A stretch of 64,000 nt of DNA from Leptospira bourretii (GTDB lineage Bacteria; Spirochaetota; Leptospiria; Leptospirales; Leptospiraceae), in contig NZ_RQFW01000016.1 in assembly GCF_004770145.1 (NCBI RefSeq), positions 124,001 to 188,000 of the forward strand, given 5' to 3'. The position numbers and the translations under genes are program-made. Of the stretch, positions 45,339-54,205 are shown in pieces (within the stretch, counting starts at the first letter, position 1; each line of letters begins with the position of its first letter). The notes beneath the pieces are model-generated. The model did no database searches and was not told the origin of the DNA. It worked only from the letters and a program-made list of their open reading frames with translations.

Positions 45339-47084
45339 ATGTTAGAAGATGAAAGAATTTCAATCTTCAGATCGATCTTGGTAGGTATATCTGCGCTTTC
45401 GCCGCTTGCTATATTCTTATTTTCTAATTACGATGTATTGTCGGTTGACTTTCCCATTTTGGTTGGGCTTGTCATCCAAGCCTATATCGGTTTTTCTTCT
45501 TTTATGTTGGTTCAGTCTTATGAACCGAAGGAAAAAAACAAAGTCACCATAGGGTATGTTATTTTCTGGTCTGCCCTTGGAGTTTGTTATTTATCAGGGA
45601 AGTCGCTCATTCTTCCCATTGCCTTGGAAGTAACATCTTTTTCCACAATTCTGATCTATTCAGGAACTGAGTTTGGAAAAAAACAGATCGAAAGTTTGGG
45701 ATCTTTACTACTGGCTTCCGGTATTGCCGCTTTGTTTCTTTCCGCCTGGGTTATGTTACCCGATGGAGATAATGTCGGAATTATCTTACTTTTAATAGGG
45801 CTTTTGATCAAATCAGGTTTTTCTGGATTCCATTTGTGGATACCTAAGGTAAATGAAGGTGGTCCATCTCATGCGCTGGGTTCCTTTGCAGGGGTTCTTG
45901 AAGTCTTCCCTTTGTTATTGTTCTACCGGTATGTGCTTCCAAATCAATTAGATCCAATCATTTATCAAATTTTGTTTCCGCTTGCTGCATTAGGAATTTT
46001 TTTTGGCGGTATTACTAGTTTCTTTCATAAAGATCCAAAAATATCATTAGCATATAGTTCTGTGGAATCGATTAACTTCCTATGGTTATGTTTGATCATT
46101 GCTGGGATGTTTCAATTTTCGGTTGATTCAGAATTGATGAATTTGAGTAACTCGTTTCGAATTTTGTTTTTTCTTGGATTGTTCCATCATTCATTTTCCA
46201 AAACATTTCAATTGTTTTCAATCGGAATGGTTGCAAGGCTTAAAAATTCCAGTTCAAGCGACGAGTTAAAAGGAATTGGAAGATTGCTGGGAATCTCTCC
46301 ATTGTTAGTTGGAGCAGGAACTTTTAGTTATGCAGTTCTTCCTGGAACATTGGGGTTTGTTTCTGAAGCAACTTACTTTTATCTAAATGCTCGGATTTTG
46401 GACATGCCGATCGGACGTTCTATTTTTCTTTTGCCTTCGATGATATTTATTTTCTTTGGAATTGTCCTGGGAGGATTTACACATATCAAATTGTTTTTGA
46501 GTTTGTTTTTGTCGATCCCAGGTAAAGACATCAATATCCAACCATTTGGACCACAAAAAAGAAGATGGGTGAAGATTTCTTTATTTAGTTTGTCTTTGGT
46601 CATTTTGGGATTTCCATTGGCGATGCCATACTTTGTGAAACTTCCAATGCTTAGCCCATTCGTTGATCCGCAGTTAGCGGAGTGGTTTTGGACTTTATCG
46701 ATTGTTTCTTATGTAACCATTGGGGCTGTGTTTGTTTTCCGTTTGTATGATCGTTATCAGTTAAAAAAATATGGGGAACAAAAAACAAAAAATTGGGATT
46801 GTGGAGGAGGTTATAGTGGTCATGAACTCTCCATACCAACATCTGTTTTTTCTGAACCTTTGAGAAATTCCCTGGGAAGGTATTTTTTAAATAAAGAAGG
46901 TGAATCAAAAGTGGATTCTTTTCTGATCAAAGGGATTTCTTCCGTGTTTCGTTTTGGAACACGATTTGTATCGGCTACGAATCATCCAAAAGAAGAAGAT
47001 GTGAGTAAGTATCTCGCGATCTCTTCTATGTTTTTGATTTTCATCTTCTCACTTTTGATTTTGGGCGATTTTGGAGGTCTCTAG
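45339..47084 (+). CDS. Antiporter-like membrane subunit (HyfB/NuoL-type)
   Basis: Integral-membrane ion-translocating subunit of 581 aa from the Mrp/NuoL/HyfB family. The functional pair is kept: Glu in IALEVTSFSTILIY (TM5) and Lys in GLLIKSGFSGFHLWIPKVNEGGPSHALG (TM7), with a further FFHKDPKISLAYSSVESIN segment typical of TM8. The C-terminal extension with WDCGGGY is characteristic of HyfB-like proteins. GAGG precedes the ATG. It is the first large gene of the six-subunit operon and overlaps or abuts its neighbours. In the intact complexes this subunit moves H+ or Na+ when redox work is done. Confidence 0.9.
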   Translation: MLEDERISIFRSILVGISALSPLAIFLFSNYDVLSVDFPILVGLVIQAYIGFSSFMLVQSYEPKEKNKVTIGYVIFWSALGVCYLSGKSLILPIALEVTSFSTILIYSGTEFGKKQIESLGSLLLASGIAALFLSAWVMLPDGDNVGIILLLIGLLIKSGFSGFHLWIPKVNEGGPSHALGSFAGVLEVFPLLLFYRYVLPNQLDPIIYQILFPLAALGIFFGGITSFFHKDPKISLAYSSVESINFLWLCLIIAGMFQFSVDSELMNLSNSFRILFFLGLFHHSFSKTFQLFSIGMVARLKNSSSSDELKGIGRLLGISPLLVGAGTFSYAVLPGTLGFVSEATYFYLNARILDMPIGRSIFLLPSMIFIFFGIVLGGFTHIKLFLSLFLSIPGKDINIQPFGPQKRRWVKISLFSLSLVILGFPLAMPYFVKLPMLSPFVDPQLAEWFWTLSIVSYVTIGAVFVFRLYDRYQLKKYGEQKTKNWDCGGGYSGHELSIPTSVFSEPLRNSLGRYFLNKEGESKVDSFLIKGISSVFRFGTRFVSATNHPKEEDVSKYLAISSMFLIFIFSLLILGDFGGL

Positions 47085-47963
47085 ATGAATTCAGTTTTAT
47101 ACTATATTTATCTTTTTGTTTTGTTTCTTGTTCTACCATTTTTGCTAACGGGTATTATCCGAAAGGTGAGGGCTTTTGCGCAAGGAAGGCGTGGCCCTCG
47201 GCTTTTACAGTTTTTTTGGGAAGTGGATAAGTCTTTAAGAAAGAATCCTATTTCACATACAAATATATCAGATTTTACTCATTTGGCTCCGAGAGTTGCT
47301 TTGTTTTCTTCGGTGATGATTTGGAGTGTTGTTTTGTTTGAATGGGCCCCGTTCATTTTGATCCCATTTTTTCTGGCTTTGTATCGATTCTCTTACGTGA
47401 GTTTTGCGATGGAAGGAGCTTCGTCCTTTGGAGGTATGGCATCAGGAAGAGAAATTCTTCTATCTGTGATGGCAGAACCTACTTTTATTTTGATGATACT
47501 TGCAGCCCAATCTCATATTGAAATTTCCGTAAGTCCGCAAGGTGCATTGATTGGACTGCTCTTTTTGTCTTTGTCTTTTATTGCCATTCTCGCAGAGCTC
47601 GCAAAGCCACCGTTCGACGATCCAAGAACACATTTGGAATTAACGATGGTTCATGAAGCAATGATTTTGGAAGCATCGGGAAAACAGTTGGGAGTCTTTG
47701 AATTGGCAAGTTCAATCAAACTTTCTACATTGTTAGTGTTTCTTGTGAAATTGGCACTGGAACATTCGAAGTTGTTTAAAAACGAAGTTTTGGATAGTTT
47801 TGCACGTGAACTTATGATTGCTCCAATGGTCATTTTACTTGCTATCATTCTAGGCTTTTGGGAATCAAATAGCGTTCGTAGGAAATGGACTTGGATTCCT
47901 GAGTTTATGGGACTTACGTTCATTGCAATTTTAATATTGGGCACTTTGGTTAAGTTGTCTTAA
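47085..47963 (+). CDS. NuoH/HycD-like membrane subunit
   Basis: Membrane anchor of 292 aa equivalent to complex I NuoH and formate hydrogenlyase HycD/HyfC, which links the soluble arm to the ion pumps. Family text is strong: QGRRGPRLLQFFWEVDKSLRK in the first cytosolic loop, the EPTFI helix, and AELAKPPFDDPRTHLELTMVHEAMILEASG, which contains the acidic residues of the coupling channel. About eight helices are visible. It starts directly at the stop of the HyfB-like gene and is followed by the HyfE-like gene after eight bases. Confidence 0.93.
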   Translation: MNSVLYYIYLFVLFLVLPFLLTGIIRKVRAFAQGRRGPRLLQFFWEVDKSLRKNPISHTNISDFTHLAPRVALFSSVMIWSVVLFEWAPFILIPFFLALYRFSYVSFAMEGASSFGGMASGREILLSVMAEPTFILMILAAQSHIEISVSPQGALIGLLFLSLSFIAILAELAKPPFDDPRTHLELTMVHEAMILEASGKQLGVFELASSIKLSTLLVFLVKLALEHSKLFKNEVLDSFARELMIAPMVILLAIILGFWESNSVRRKWTWIPEFMGLTFIAILILGTLVKLS

Positions 47964-47971
47964 GGATTATT

Positions 47972-48583
47972 ATGATATACGATTTTATATATTTATTATT
48001 GTTACTCACCGGAGTTGTTGTTCTAGTTGAGAACAGGCTTAGTAGAATTATTTTTTTCTTAAGCATACAAGGGTTTCTTTTGATTTTCCCTGTTTTACAA
48101 ACCCACGAAGGTGATTGGACACATGCAATTTCATTAATAGTTATGGTTGTTTTGTTCAAAGGAATCCTTACTCCATGGGTTTTGAATTGGACAGCCAATA
48201 AATCAAAAATGAACGAAAGTACGGCCCCGCGCTTTGGATATTTAGCAACTTTATTGTTTATGGTACTTGGTTTGGTTCTTGCTGTGAAGATTACGGAAGG
48301 AGTTTCCGTTCTCACGATCCCTGTTCATAAAATCGGACTCATTTACGTAATTTTACTCGTATATGTTGGAATACTTTGTTTCGTTGTTAGGCGGAACTGG
48401 CTTGCTCTTATAGCTGGATTTTGTGTTTTTGAAAATGGAATTTTTGTTTTAACTATGGTTCTGGATAAGGGATTACCAGTAGGACTAGAATTTGGTTCCT
48501 TTTTAGATGCAATTCTTGTCATTGTCTCTGGAGGAATTTTGCAACTTTCTCCTCATATGCATACAAAGGAGAGAAAAATATGA
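47972..48583 (+). CDS. HyfE/NuoK-like membrane subunit
   Basis: Membrane subunit of 203 aa with about six helices, related to hydrogenase-4 component E and NuoK/MnhC. The conserved Glu in FCVFENGIFVLTM and the LEFGSFLDAILVIVSGGIL helix are family traits. It is expected to form part of the lateral proton channel between NuoH- and NuoN-like subunits. The stop overlaps the start of the next gene by four bases (ATGA). Short hydrophobic proteins like this diverge quickly, but position in the operon makes the assignment secure. Confidence 0.88.
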   Translation: MIYDFIYLLLLLTGVVVLVENRLSRIIFFLSIQGFLLIFPVLQTHEGDWTHAISLIVMVVLFKGILTPWVLNWTANKSKMNESTAPRFGYLATLLFMVLGLVLAVKITEGVSVLTIPVHKIGLIYVILLVYVGILCFVVRRNWLALIAGFCVFENGIFVLTMVLDKGLPVGLEFGSFLDAILVIVSGGILQLSPHMHTKERKI

Positions 48584-49797
48584 TGAAAGAATTGTTTTAT
48601 TTCTCTGGCGTTCTGGCCTTTGTAATCATTTTTCTTGTTTCTGTTTTTGCGCCAACAAAAGGACAAACCAGAATTTGGTTGTGGAGTCTTTTGAAAATAT
48701 GTTTTTTCGGTTCCTTATTTTATTCTTGGTTTACCGATAACATTGTACTCAAGTGGATTTTAATTGAAGCGTCAACTTTGTTCGGGGCTTTGTTAATTTC
48801 ATCAAGTGGAACGGAACGGTCTTTTCATGTGGGTTGGAAATTTTTATTAATCAATTCTTATGCACTTGGATTGGCATTTTTAGGGATTGTTATCTTGCTT
48901 TTTGCTTCCACTCCTTTGGAGAATTTAGATTTTTTAAGTTTGAAACAGGGGTTAGTTGGACAAAGTGGGTTGCTCATTGAAACTGGAATCTTACTCACTG
49001 TTTATGGTTACAGTGGAAAGTTAGGACTTGTTCCAAATCATTTTTGGGTTGGAGATACTTATGCTGAGAGTCCAAGTCAAATTTCTTCATTGATTGCATC
49101 GTTTGTTCCGGTAAGTGTAGTTCTTGCTGTTCGACCTCTTATTCAATTGGAGCGTGAGATCAATCCGCATATGATCAATGCGGCCAATGGCTTTCTTTTT
49201 ATTGGGATTTTAACAATTCTTTACTCTACGTTAATATTATTTTCTCGCGAGGACATTCGTAGAATTTCAGCAAAGGTTGCCTTGTTTCATACGGGTATGT
49301 TGACTTTGTTTTTATGGTTAGATGTATCTGATGATGTTTTCTATTTTCTGTTAACAACTACAGTGTTAGTGAAACTTCTGGTTTTTCTCTCTATGGGGAT
49401 TTTACGAATGGATGCTGGGAAAAGAAATATTTCGCAGATATTGGAAAAATCTTCTTTGAGTCATAAAGCTTTATATATGTATTTACTAGCTTTACTCGTT
49501 GCTTTTGTTTTTCCACTATCACCCGTTTTTGTTTTGGATTTAAAAGTCATTGAAATAGCCATCAAACAAAAGATGTTTTTTTTGTTTTTGTTTCCTATTA
49601 TGGGGGCTGTCTTTTTCTTTATTGCACTCAACAAAGTACTACCTTTGGTTCGATTGCCTAACCGGAATTTTGAATCAAGTGTATATGGAATACTCCAAAC
49701 TAGATTAGTATTCTTTTGGTTTAGTTTTTTATTCACCGTAGTGATTGGAACATACGGTTTAACATACTTGATGGCAGAGCATATATGGAAAAGATAA
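48580..49797 (+). CDS. Antiporter-like membrane subunit (HyfF/NuoN-type)
   Basis: Second Mrp-type ion-translocating subunit, 405 aa. The TM5 Glu is in LKWILIEASTLFGALLI and the TM7 Lys in YSGKLGLVPNHFWVGDTYAESPSQIS; a further Lys/His region REDIRRISAKVALFHTGML follows. It is shorter than typical NuoN (about 480), consistent with HyfF-type proteins. Its last 13 bases overlap the large-subunit gene in another frame, so translation of the two is coupled. Both antiporter-like subunits of this operon retain pump residues although the redox arm is degenerate. Confidence 0.88.
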   Translation: MMKELFYFSGVLAFVIIFLVSVFAPTKGQTRIWLWSLLKICFFGSLFYSWFTDNIVLKWILIEASTLFGALLISSSGTERSFHVGWKFLLINSYALGLAFLGIVILLFASTPLENLDFLSLKQGLVGQSGLLIETGILLTVYGYSGKLGLVPNHFWVGDTYAESPSQISSLIASFVPVSVVLAVRPLIQLEREINPHMINAANGFLFIGILTILYSTLILFSREDIRRISAKVALFHTGMLTLFLWLDVSDDVFYFLLTTTVLVKLLVFLSMGILRMDAGKRNISQILEKSSLSHKALYMYLLALLVAFVFPLSPVFVLDLKVIEIAIKQKMFFLFLFPIMGAVFFFIALNKVLPLVRLPNRNFESSVYGILQTRLVFFWFSFLFTVVIGTYGLTYLMAEHIWKR

Positions 49798-51215
49798 CAG
49801 GCCTTACTAATTTTAATGGTGTTTACCACCAATTTATCATTCGCGACCAAAAGTTGATTCGAGAAGAAGTAGGATCTAAAAAAAGTAATATCGATTTTTT
49901 ACTAGATCCTCAGTATCCAGTTTGGCTTGTTCGACATACATTCGGCCAAGATATGGGTGCAGAAGATTATTCTGAGTTAAAAGAAGAAGACTATTTATCA
50001 GAGAATAGAGGTAAAAATCTTTCTTTACACCAAAAAACAGGTATCGTTAGAGATTTATCTTACCACGGACTCTCTGTTCCTTTTCATGAAGGAACATATT
50101 CTCATGCAGTGGGACCCATTCACGCAGGAATCATCGAACCTGGTCATTTTAGGTTTGTTGTGGAAGGTGAAGTCATTCGCCACTTAACCATCCGATTGGG
50201 TTTTCAACACCGTGCCATTCGTGAGAAAATTAACGGAAAATCTATGGCAGAGGTGATGCCCTTTTCCGAAACTATTTCTGGTGATACTAGCGTTGGTTAT
50301 GCGAAAGCATTTGCGCAAATTTATGAAGAGATGTATGGAATCTCCGTTTCCAAAAGTGTATCTTTGTTTAGATCTTTTCTGATTGAACTGGAACGTATTG
50401 CAGTTCATATCGGAGACTTGGGTGGAATCTCTGAAGATATTGGATATTATCCTTTGTATGGAGTATGTGTGACGGATCGTGGGGCTGCTCTTGGTCTTAT
50501 GGAAACTTGGACTGGAAATCGATTTGGAAAAGCGGCCATTCGGCCAGGTAAGGTTCGTGTCAATCGACGTATTACCGCAAAACAAGCAAAAGATGCTTTT
50601 TTTAATTTAAAGAAGGTATATTTTAAAAAAGTTCGTCCACAAATTTTGAGAGCTTTGTCTGTTTCTACGTTGAAAGAACGGATGCAGGGTTGTGGTTTTA
50701 TTTCTGAATTGGATGTGCAAAAACATGGTTTTTTGGGAATGGTGGCGCGAATGGCGGGAGTAGGTGACGATTTAAGAATCAATGATCCTGATTATCCTGG
50801 TTGGACAGCCTTACCTTTACAGGAGGAACACCACCATTATAATGGAGATGTTTGGGCTCGAATGTACATTCGTTATTCGGAGATCGAACAATCGTTAGGT
50901 TGGATGGAGTCGCATTTGGATGAAATTGATTGGGAATCTTTATGGTCTGACAATGATTTTGCGAATTTAAACTCAATTGAAAAAAATGGGAAAGCCAAGG
51001 CAGGAATTTATACTGCCGCTGTTGAAGCCTGGCGTGGACCACTTCTTGTTTCTTTGGATATGGATTCTGAAGGTTTGATCAAAAACTCTTATATCCGGGA
51101 TCCTTCCGTTCTCAATTGGCATGCCTTGGAGTTGGCAGTTCGAGGAGAACAGGTCGGTGATTTCCCATTAAACAACAAATCATTTAATCTTAGTTATGTT
51201 GGGTTTGATTTATGA
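49785..51215 (+). CDS. NiFe-hydrogenase-like large subunit without Ni ligands (HycE/NuoCD-type)
   Basis: Soluble subunit of 476 aa with an N-terminal NuoC-like part (about 1-90) and the NuoD/HycE core (GPIHAGIIEPGHFRFVVEGE at 110-129, LGFQHRAIREK, WTGNRFGKAAIRPGKV). In group 4 hydrogenases two CxxC pairs hold the NiFe site. Here the first pair is Ser165/Thr168 (ETISGDTSVGY for DRVCGICGFAH) and the C-terminal DPCxxC is DPSVLN (Ser441, Asn444). All four ligands are gone, so hydrogenase activity is excluded. It could act as a quinone- or ligand-binding subunit, as NuoD does. It overlaps genes on both sides (13 and 4 bases). Confidence 0.9.
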   Translation: MEKITGLTNFNGVYHQFIIRDQKLIREEVGSKKSNIDFLLDPQYPVWLVRHTFGQDMGAEDYSELKEEDYLSENRGKNLSLHQKTGIVRDLSYHGLSVPFHEGTYSHAVGPIHAGIIEPGHFRFVVEGEVIRHLTIRLGFQHRAIREKINGKSMAEVMPFSETISGDTSVGYAKAFAQIYEEMYGISVSKSVSLFRSFLIELERIAVHIGDLGGISEDIGYYPLYGVCVTDRGAALGLMETWTGNRFGKAAIRPGKVRVNRRITAKQAKDAFFNLKKVYFKKVRPQILRALSVSTLKERMQGCGFISELDVQKHGFLGMVARMAGVGDDLRINDPDYPGWTALPLQEEHHHYNGDVWARMYIRYSEIEQSLGWMESHLDEIDWESLWSDNDFANLNSIEKNGKAKAGIYTAAVEAWRGPLLVSLDMDSEGLIKNSYIRDPSVLNWHALELAVRGEQVGDFPLNNKSFNLSYVGFDL

Positions 51216-52030
51216 ATTTTCTATATGAACTAAAAAGTTTTATTTTCCCAAAGAATGTATTAAATTTTAATACAGCTTCTCCTGTCCATCCTGCAAGCAG
51301 AGGAATTCCTGTTCCTACTAAAAAGATGCAAGAGGGTTCTGGAAATTTATCTGAATCGGCAAAAGTGTGTCCGACAAAAGCAATCCGCATAGTATCAGAT
51401 TCGGAAGTCCAATTTGACTATGGTAAATGTTTGCAATGTGGACTTTGTACAGAACGTTCGGAAGGAAAACTACGCGATTCAGGTTTTATTTATACGTTTG
51501 CCTTAAATCGTGAGGAATTGAAAGTCACTTACCTTTCCGGCCGAATGAAAAAAGTAAGTGACTTACCTTTTCCACTGACTGCAAATCAAAAACAATTTCA
51601 GAACTTAACCAAGAAACGAGGTTTCCTCTATCGTGAAGTGGCAGCAGCTGGAAACAATACGGTTGAGTCAGAGCTAAATGCTTCTTTCAATTCAGTTTTT
51701 GATTCGGAAAGAGAAGGGGTTCGTTGTGTGGCAAGTCCCAAACATGCCGATGCCATTGTGTTTTCTGGCCCAGTTGGTCAGAAAATGGCAGCACCTTTGG
51801 AAACTGCTTGGGAGGTAATGGCAGAACCTAAAGCACTCATCGCTTGCGGAACAGAAGCAGTGAGCGGTGGTTTGTACCCAATGGGTAAGTTACCGAAAGA
51901 ACCGGATCTCTATATTTCAGGAGATCCCCCTAGACCAGACGTCATTTTGCAAGGTTTTCGTCTTTTAATGGGAAGATTTTCCTTCCAGTTTCAAGAGGCG
52001 CTTCACAAAATTTTAGAGAATGAAAAATAA
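51212..52030 (+). CDS. Fused ferredoxin-NuoB-like subunit (HyfH-HyfI fusion) lacking the N2 cluster ligands
   Basis: Protein of 272 aa joining a ferredoxin-like part (about 30-95) to a NuoB/HycG-like part (about 135-265). The ferredoxin keeps Cys53 (in CPTKAI) and Cys73, Cys76, Cys79 (CLQCGLC), exactly the ligands of one of the two usual [4Fe-4S] clusters. The NuoB part aligns well with HycG (VASPKHADAIVFSGPV, MAEPKALIACG) but the four N2-type ligands are Asn148, Val151, Glu215 and Asp238 (in YISGDPPRP for YIPGCPP). The linker holds a repeat-like inverted sequence (51522-51573). Last gene of the complex; the cyclase follows after five bases. Confidence 0.88.
   Translation: MNFLYELKSFIFPKNVLNFNTASPVHPASRGIPVPTKKMQEGSGNLSESAKVCPTKAIRIVSDSEVQFDYGKCLQCGLCTERSEGKLRDSGFIYTFALNREELKVTYLSGRMKKVSDLPFPLTANQKQFQNLTKKRGFLYREVAAAGNNTVESELNASFNSVFDSEREGVRCVASPKHADAIVFSGPVGQKMAAPLETAWEVMAEPKALIACGTEAVSGGLYPMGKLPKEPDLYISGDPPRPDVILQGFRLLMGRFSFQFQEALHKILENEK
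51522..51573. repeat. Inverted repeat of the ACTTACCTTT motif inside a coding region
   Basis: Perfect 11-bp arms AAGTCACTTAC (51522-51532) and GTAAGTGACTT (51554-51564), the right arm continuing into ACCTTTTCC. A 17-base string AAGTGACTTACCTTTTC here is identical to the right arm of the terminator at 33311-33327. It is read through in frame as the interdomain linker of the fused subunit. Confidence 0.55.
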
Positions 52031-52035
52031 GGTGC

Positions 52036-53268
52036 GTGGATTTAGAAAAAGAAGAAATCGTTCGTGTCCTGGTCCTAGAACCTCAAAAGAAATCGTATGA
52101 TACCATCTCCCAACTGCTCAGTGAGTGGTTTGGAGATTACATCGAGTTAACTTGGCGATCCGTTTTCGAAAATGGGGCTCAGGAAATCAAAAAAGCTCAG
52201 TATGATCTATTAATTACTGAAATCCAATTCCCTGAATTAGAAGATTCACCCGAATCAATATTAGAAATGATTATGGATTTAGCCGGTCCATCTGAACTTC
52301 CCGTTGTTGTGTTTACCAAAGCAGAGGGAAAACAACTCCCAATCCAAGCCTTTCAATTAGGAATTAATGAATACTTCGGCAAACGACGGTTAAAGAAGAA
52401 TATTTTAGAACATAGATTCCGCAATTTGTTTAGAGAAATATATCGCAAAAAAGTTGTCTCGATTCAAATGGATGATAGTTTAAAAAGATTTCAAAATCTT
52501 TATGGGATGAACCAAACAGAGATTCAAGATTTGAATACGATGGTCAAAAAATTTAAGAAGGAACTGGAAAAAGAATACGAAGAGAAATTAAATTTAGAAA
52601 CCGAAAAAAAGAAAATGCAAAATGTTTTCGGTATGTATGTAGATCCCGTTATTGTTGAAAGTTTGATGAACAATACACTCTCTCTTGATCAAAAAGGAAA
52701 AGAACAGGAAGTTTCTGTATTGTTTTCGGATATTCGTGGTTATACGACACTTTCGGAAAAAATGAAACCTGAGCAGGTCATTTCTTTTTTAAATGAATAC
52801 TTTACTGCTATGACAGAAGTGATCCTTGGTTACGGCGGAATGATCGATAAATATATTGGAGATTCTATCATGTGTTTGTTTGGTGCTCCAGTGTTTCAAG
52901 AAGACCATAGACAAAATGCTTTAGATTGTGCTGTGGAAATGGTGCAAGTGTTTGAACTATGGCAGCCCAAATGGGAACAAATTTATGGTTTTGTTCCACA
53001 GATTGGAATCGGCCTTGCATCAGGTAAGGCAATTGTTGGAAACGTTGGTTCTTTTCAAAAACTCTCGTATACTGCGGTTGGAGATACAGTCAACATGGCA
53101 AGTCGATTGGAATCAATTGCGAAACCAATGGAAGTTTATGTTTCTGAGGGGTTGTATAATTTTTTACCAGAGGAATATGCCAATAAATATAAATACGAAG
53201 AATTAGAGCCTGTAAAAATTAAAGGAAAGGAAGGTTTACACCGAATCCTCAGTGTAAAACCTATTTAA
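52036..53268 (+). CDS. Adenylate/guanylate cyclase with degenerate receiver domain
   Basis: Soluble signalling enzyme of 410 aa. The N-terminal domain (about 8-135) has the receiver fold, but the acidic pocket reads LEP instead of DD and the phospho-acceptor position is Glu62 (LLITEIQFPE), so it cannot be phosphorylated normally; Thr and Lys positions are kept. A coiled coil (about 150-200) leads to a class III cyclase domain with metal-binding Asp232 in FSDIRGYTT and Asp276 in KYIGDSIMCLFGAP. ATP versus GTP use is not determined. The GTG start at 52036, with AAGG nearby, lies five bases after the complex I-like operon, so it is probably co-transcribed. Confidence 0.9.
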   Translation: MDLEKEEIVRVLVLEPQKKSYDTISQLLSEWFGDYIELTWRSVFENGAQEIKKAQYDLLITEIQFPELEDSPESILEMIMDLAGPSELPVVVFTKAEGKQLPIQAFQLGINEYFGKRRLKKNILEHRFRNLFREIYRKKVVSIQMDDSLKRFQNLYGMNQTEIQDLNTMVKKFKKELEKEYEEKLNLETEKKKMQNVFGMYVDPVIVESLMNNTLSLDQKGKEQEVSVLFSDIRGYTTLSEKMKPEQVISFLNEYFTAMTEVILGYGGMIDKYIGDSIMCLFGAPVFQEDHRQNALDCAVEMVQVFELWQPKWEQIYGFVPQIGIGLASGKAIVGNVGSFQKLSYTAVGDTVNMASRLESIAKPMEVYVSEGLYNFLPEEYANKYKYEELEPVKIKGKEGLHRILSVKPI

Positions 53269-53300
53269 CTTAATACAAAGATTAGAAAACTTTATCGAAT

Positions 53301-54143
53301 CTAAAGAGTACTACAGAACTGGTATAATTCGTTTGATTTTAGTTTTTGATCTTTTGTAGTTAAAAATTCTTTTTTATCTTCAATCTCTAAACCAAGAGTT
53401 AATTTGTAATCTTCGAATTTTTCTTCCATACCAGGTTCTTGTTTTCCGTGTCCTGTGGCTTTTGCAATCACACCTGCAAATCCAATGATTTGACCAAGAA
53501 CTGTTTGTTCTGCAACTGGTTTAGATAAATCTTCTATTGATGAAATAATAATATTTGGCATTTTCCATACTTTGGCTGCAGCACTTCCTATTTCATAAGA
53601 ATCTACACCAAAAGTTTTTTTCTCTAAGGAAATTAAACTTACATCTGAAGTTTGGAATTCAGTGAGAACTTCCACATATTTTTTTCGGTCAATGGCATTG
53701 AGTACGATTCGTCCGAGATCTTGCATAAGACCACATGTGATGGCAAGTTCCGCTTCTTTTTTTAATTTTTTTTCTTCACAAAGAATTTGTGCGAAGATTC
53801 CTTTTGCAACGGAATGATCCCAAACTTCGTCTCGGAATTTTTTATAATTTCCTTGGCTAAAAAGCGAGTCGGTCATTGACATCGCCACCATACTGCGTAC
53901 TGTTTTGAATCCCAAACGAGTGATGACCTGTTTCATATTCGCAACGGGGTTGCCTCTGGAGAAAAAAGGTGAGTTCGCCAGTTTCAAAAGTCTTGCTACA
54001 AGCACTTGGTCAGACTGGACTTTTTTCTCCAACTCCCCAAAGGAAAGTTCATTGTCATCATCTAGGGAAAGTACGGAAAGTAAGACTGGCGGTACAATCG
54101 TCAGGTCTTTGATTTGGGAAAGATATTCTTCAACAGTTGCCAT
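53301..54143 (-). CDS. HDOD-domain protein
   Basis: Single-domain signalling protein of 280 aa. The HDOD domain spans most of it: LTIVPPVLLSVLSLDDDNELSFGELEKKVQSD, LVARLLKLANSPFFSR, VITRLGFKTVRSMVAMSM, and GLMQDLGRIVLN. HDOD is related to HD phosphohydrolases but lacks the catalytic HD pair (here MQDLG), so it is thought to work as a regulatory binder. No output domain is attached. It is convergent with the cyclase gene, with about 30 bases between stops and no clear terminator. Its partner is unknown. Confidence 0.9.
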   Translation of the reverse strand: MATVEEYLSQIKDLTIVPPVLLSVLSLDDDNELSFGELEKKVQSDQVLVARLLKLANSPFFSRGNPVANMKQVITRLGFKTVRSMVAMSMTDSLFSQGNYKKFRDEVWDHSVAKGIFAQILCEEKKLKKEAELAITCGLMQDLGRIVLNAIDRKKYVEVLTEFQTSDVSLISLEKKTFGVDSYEIGSAAAKVWKMPNIIISSIEDLSKPVAEQTVLGQIIGFAGVIAKATGHGKQEPGMEEKFEDYKLTLGLEIEDKKEFLTTKDQKLKSNELYQFCSTL

Positions 54144-54205
54144 TCGGTTAGGGACCTAAAGTCAGATTCTAGAATCATTGGACTAAGGAAACTAAAAACT
54201 CCCAA

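Noticed and set aside
45339..52030. Reading the operon as an active NiFe hydrogenase or formate hydrogenlyase
   Set aside because: All four Ni ligands and all N2-type ligands are replaced, and no maturation (hyp) or formate dehydrogenase genes are present.
45339..52030. Reading the operon as the main respiratory complex I
   Set aside because: Gene content and order are Hyf/Hyc-like (HyfB, HycD, HyfE, HyfF, HycE, HyfI), with no NuoE, NuoF, NuoG or NuoJ genes.
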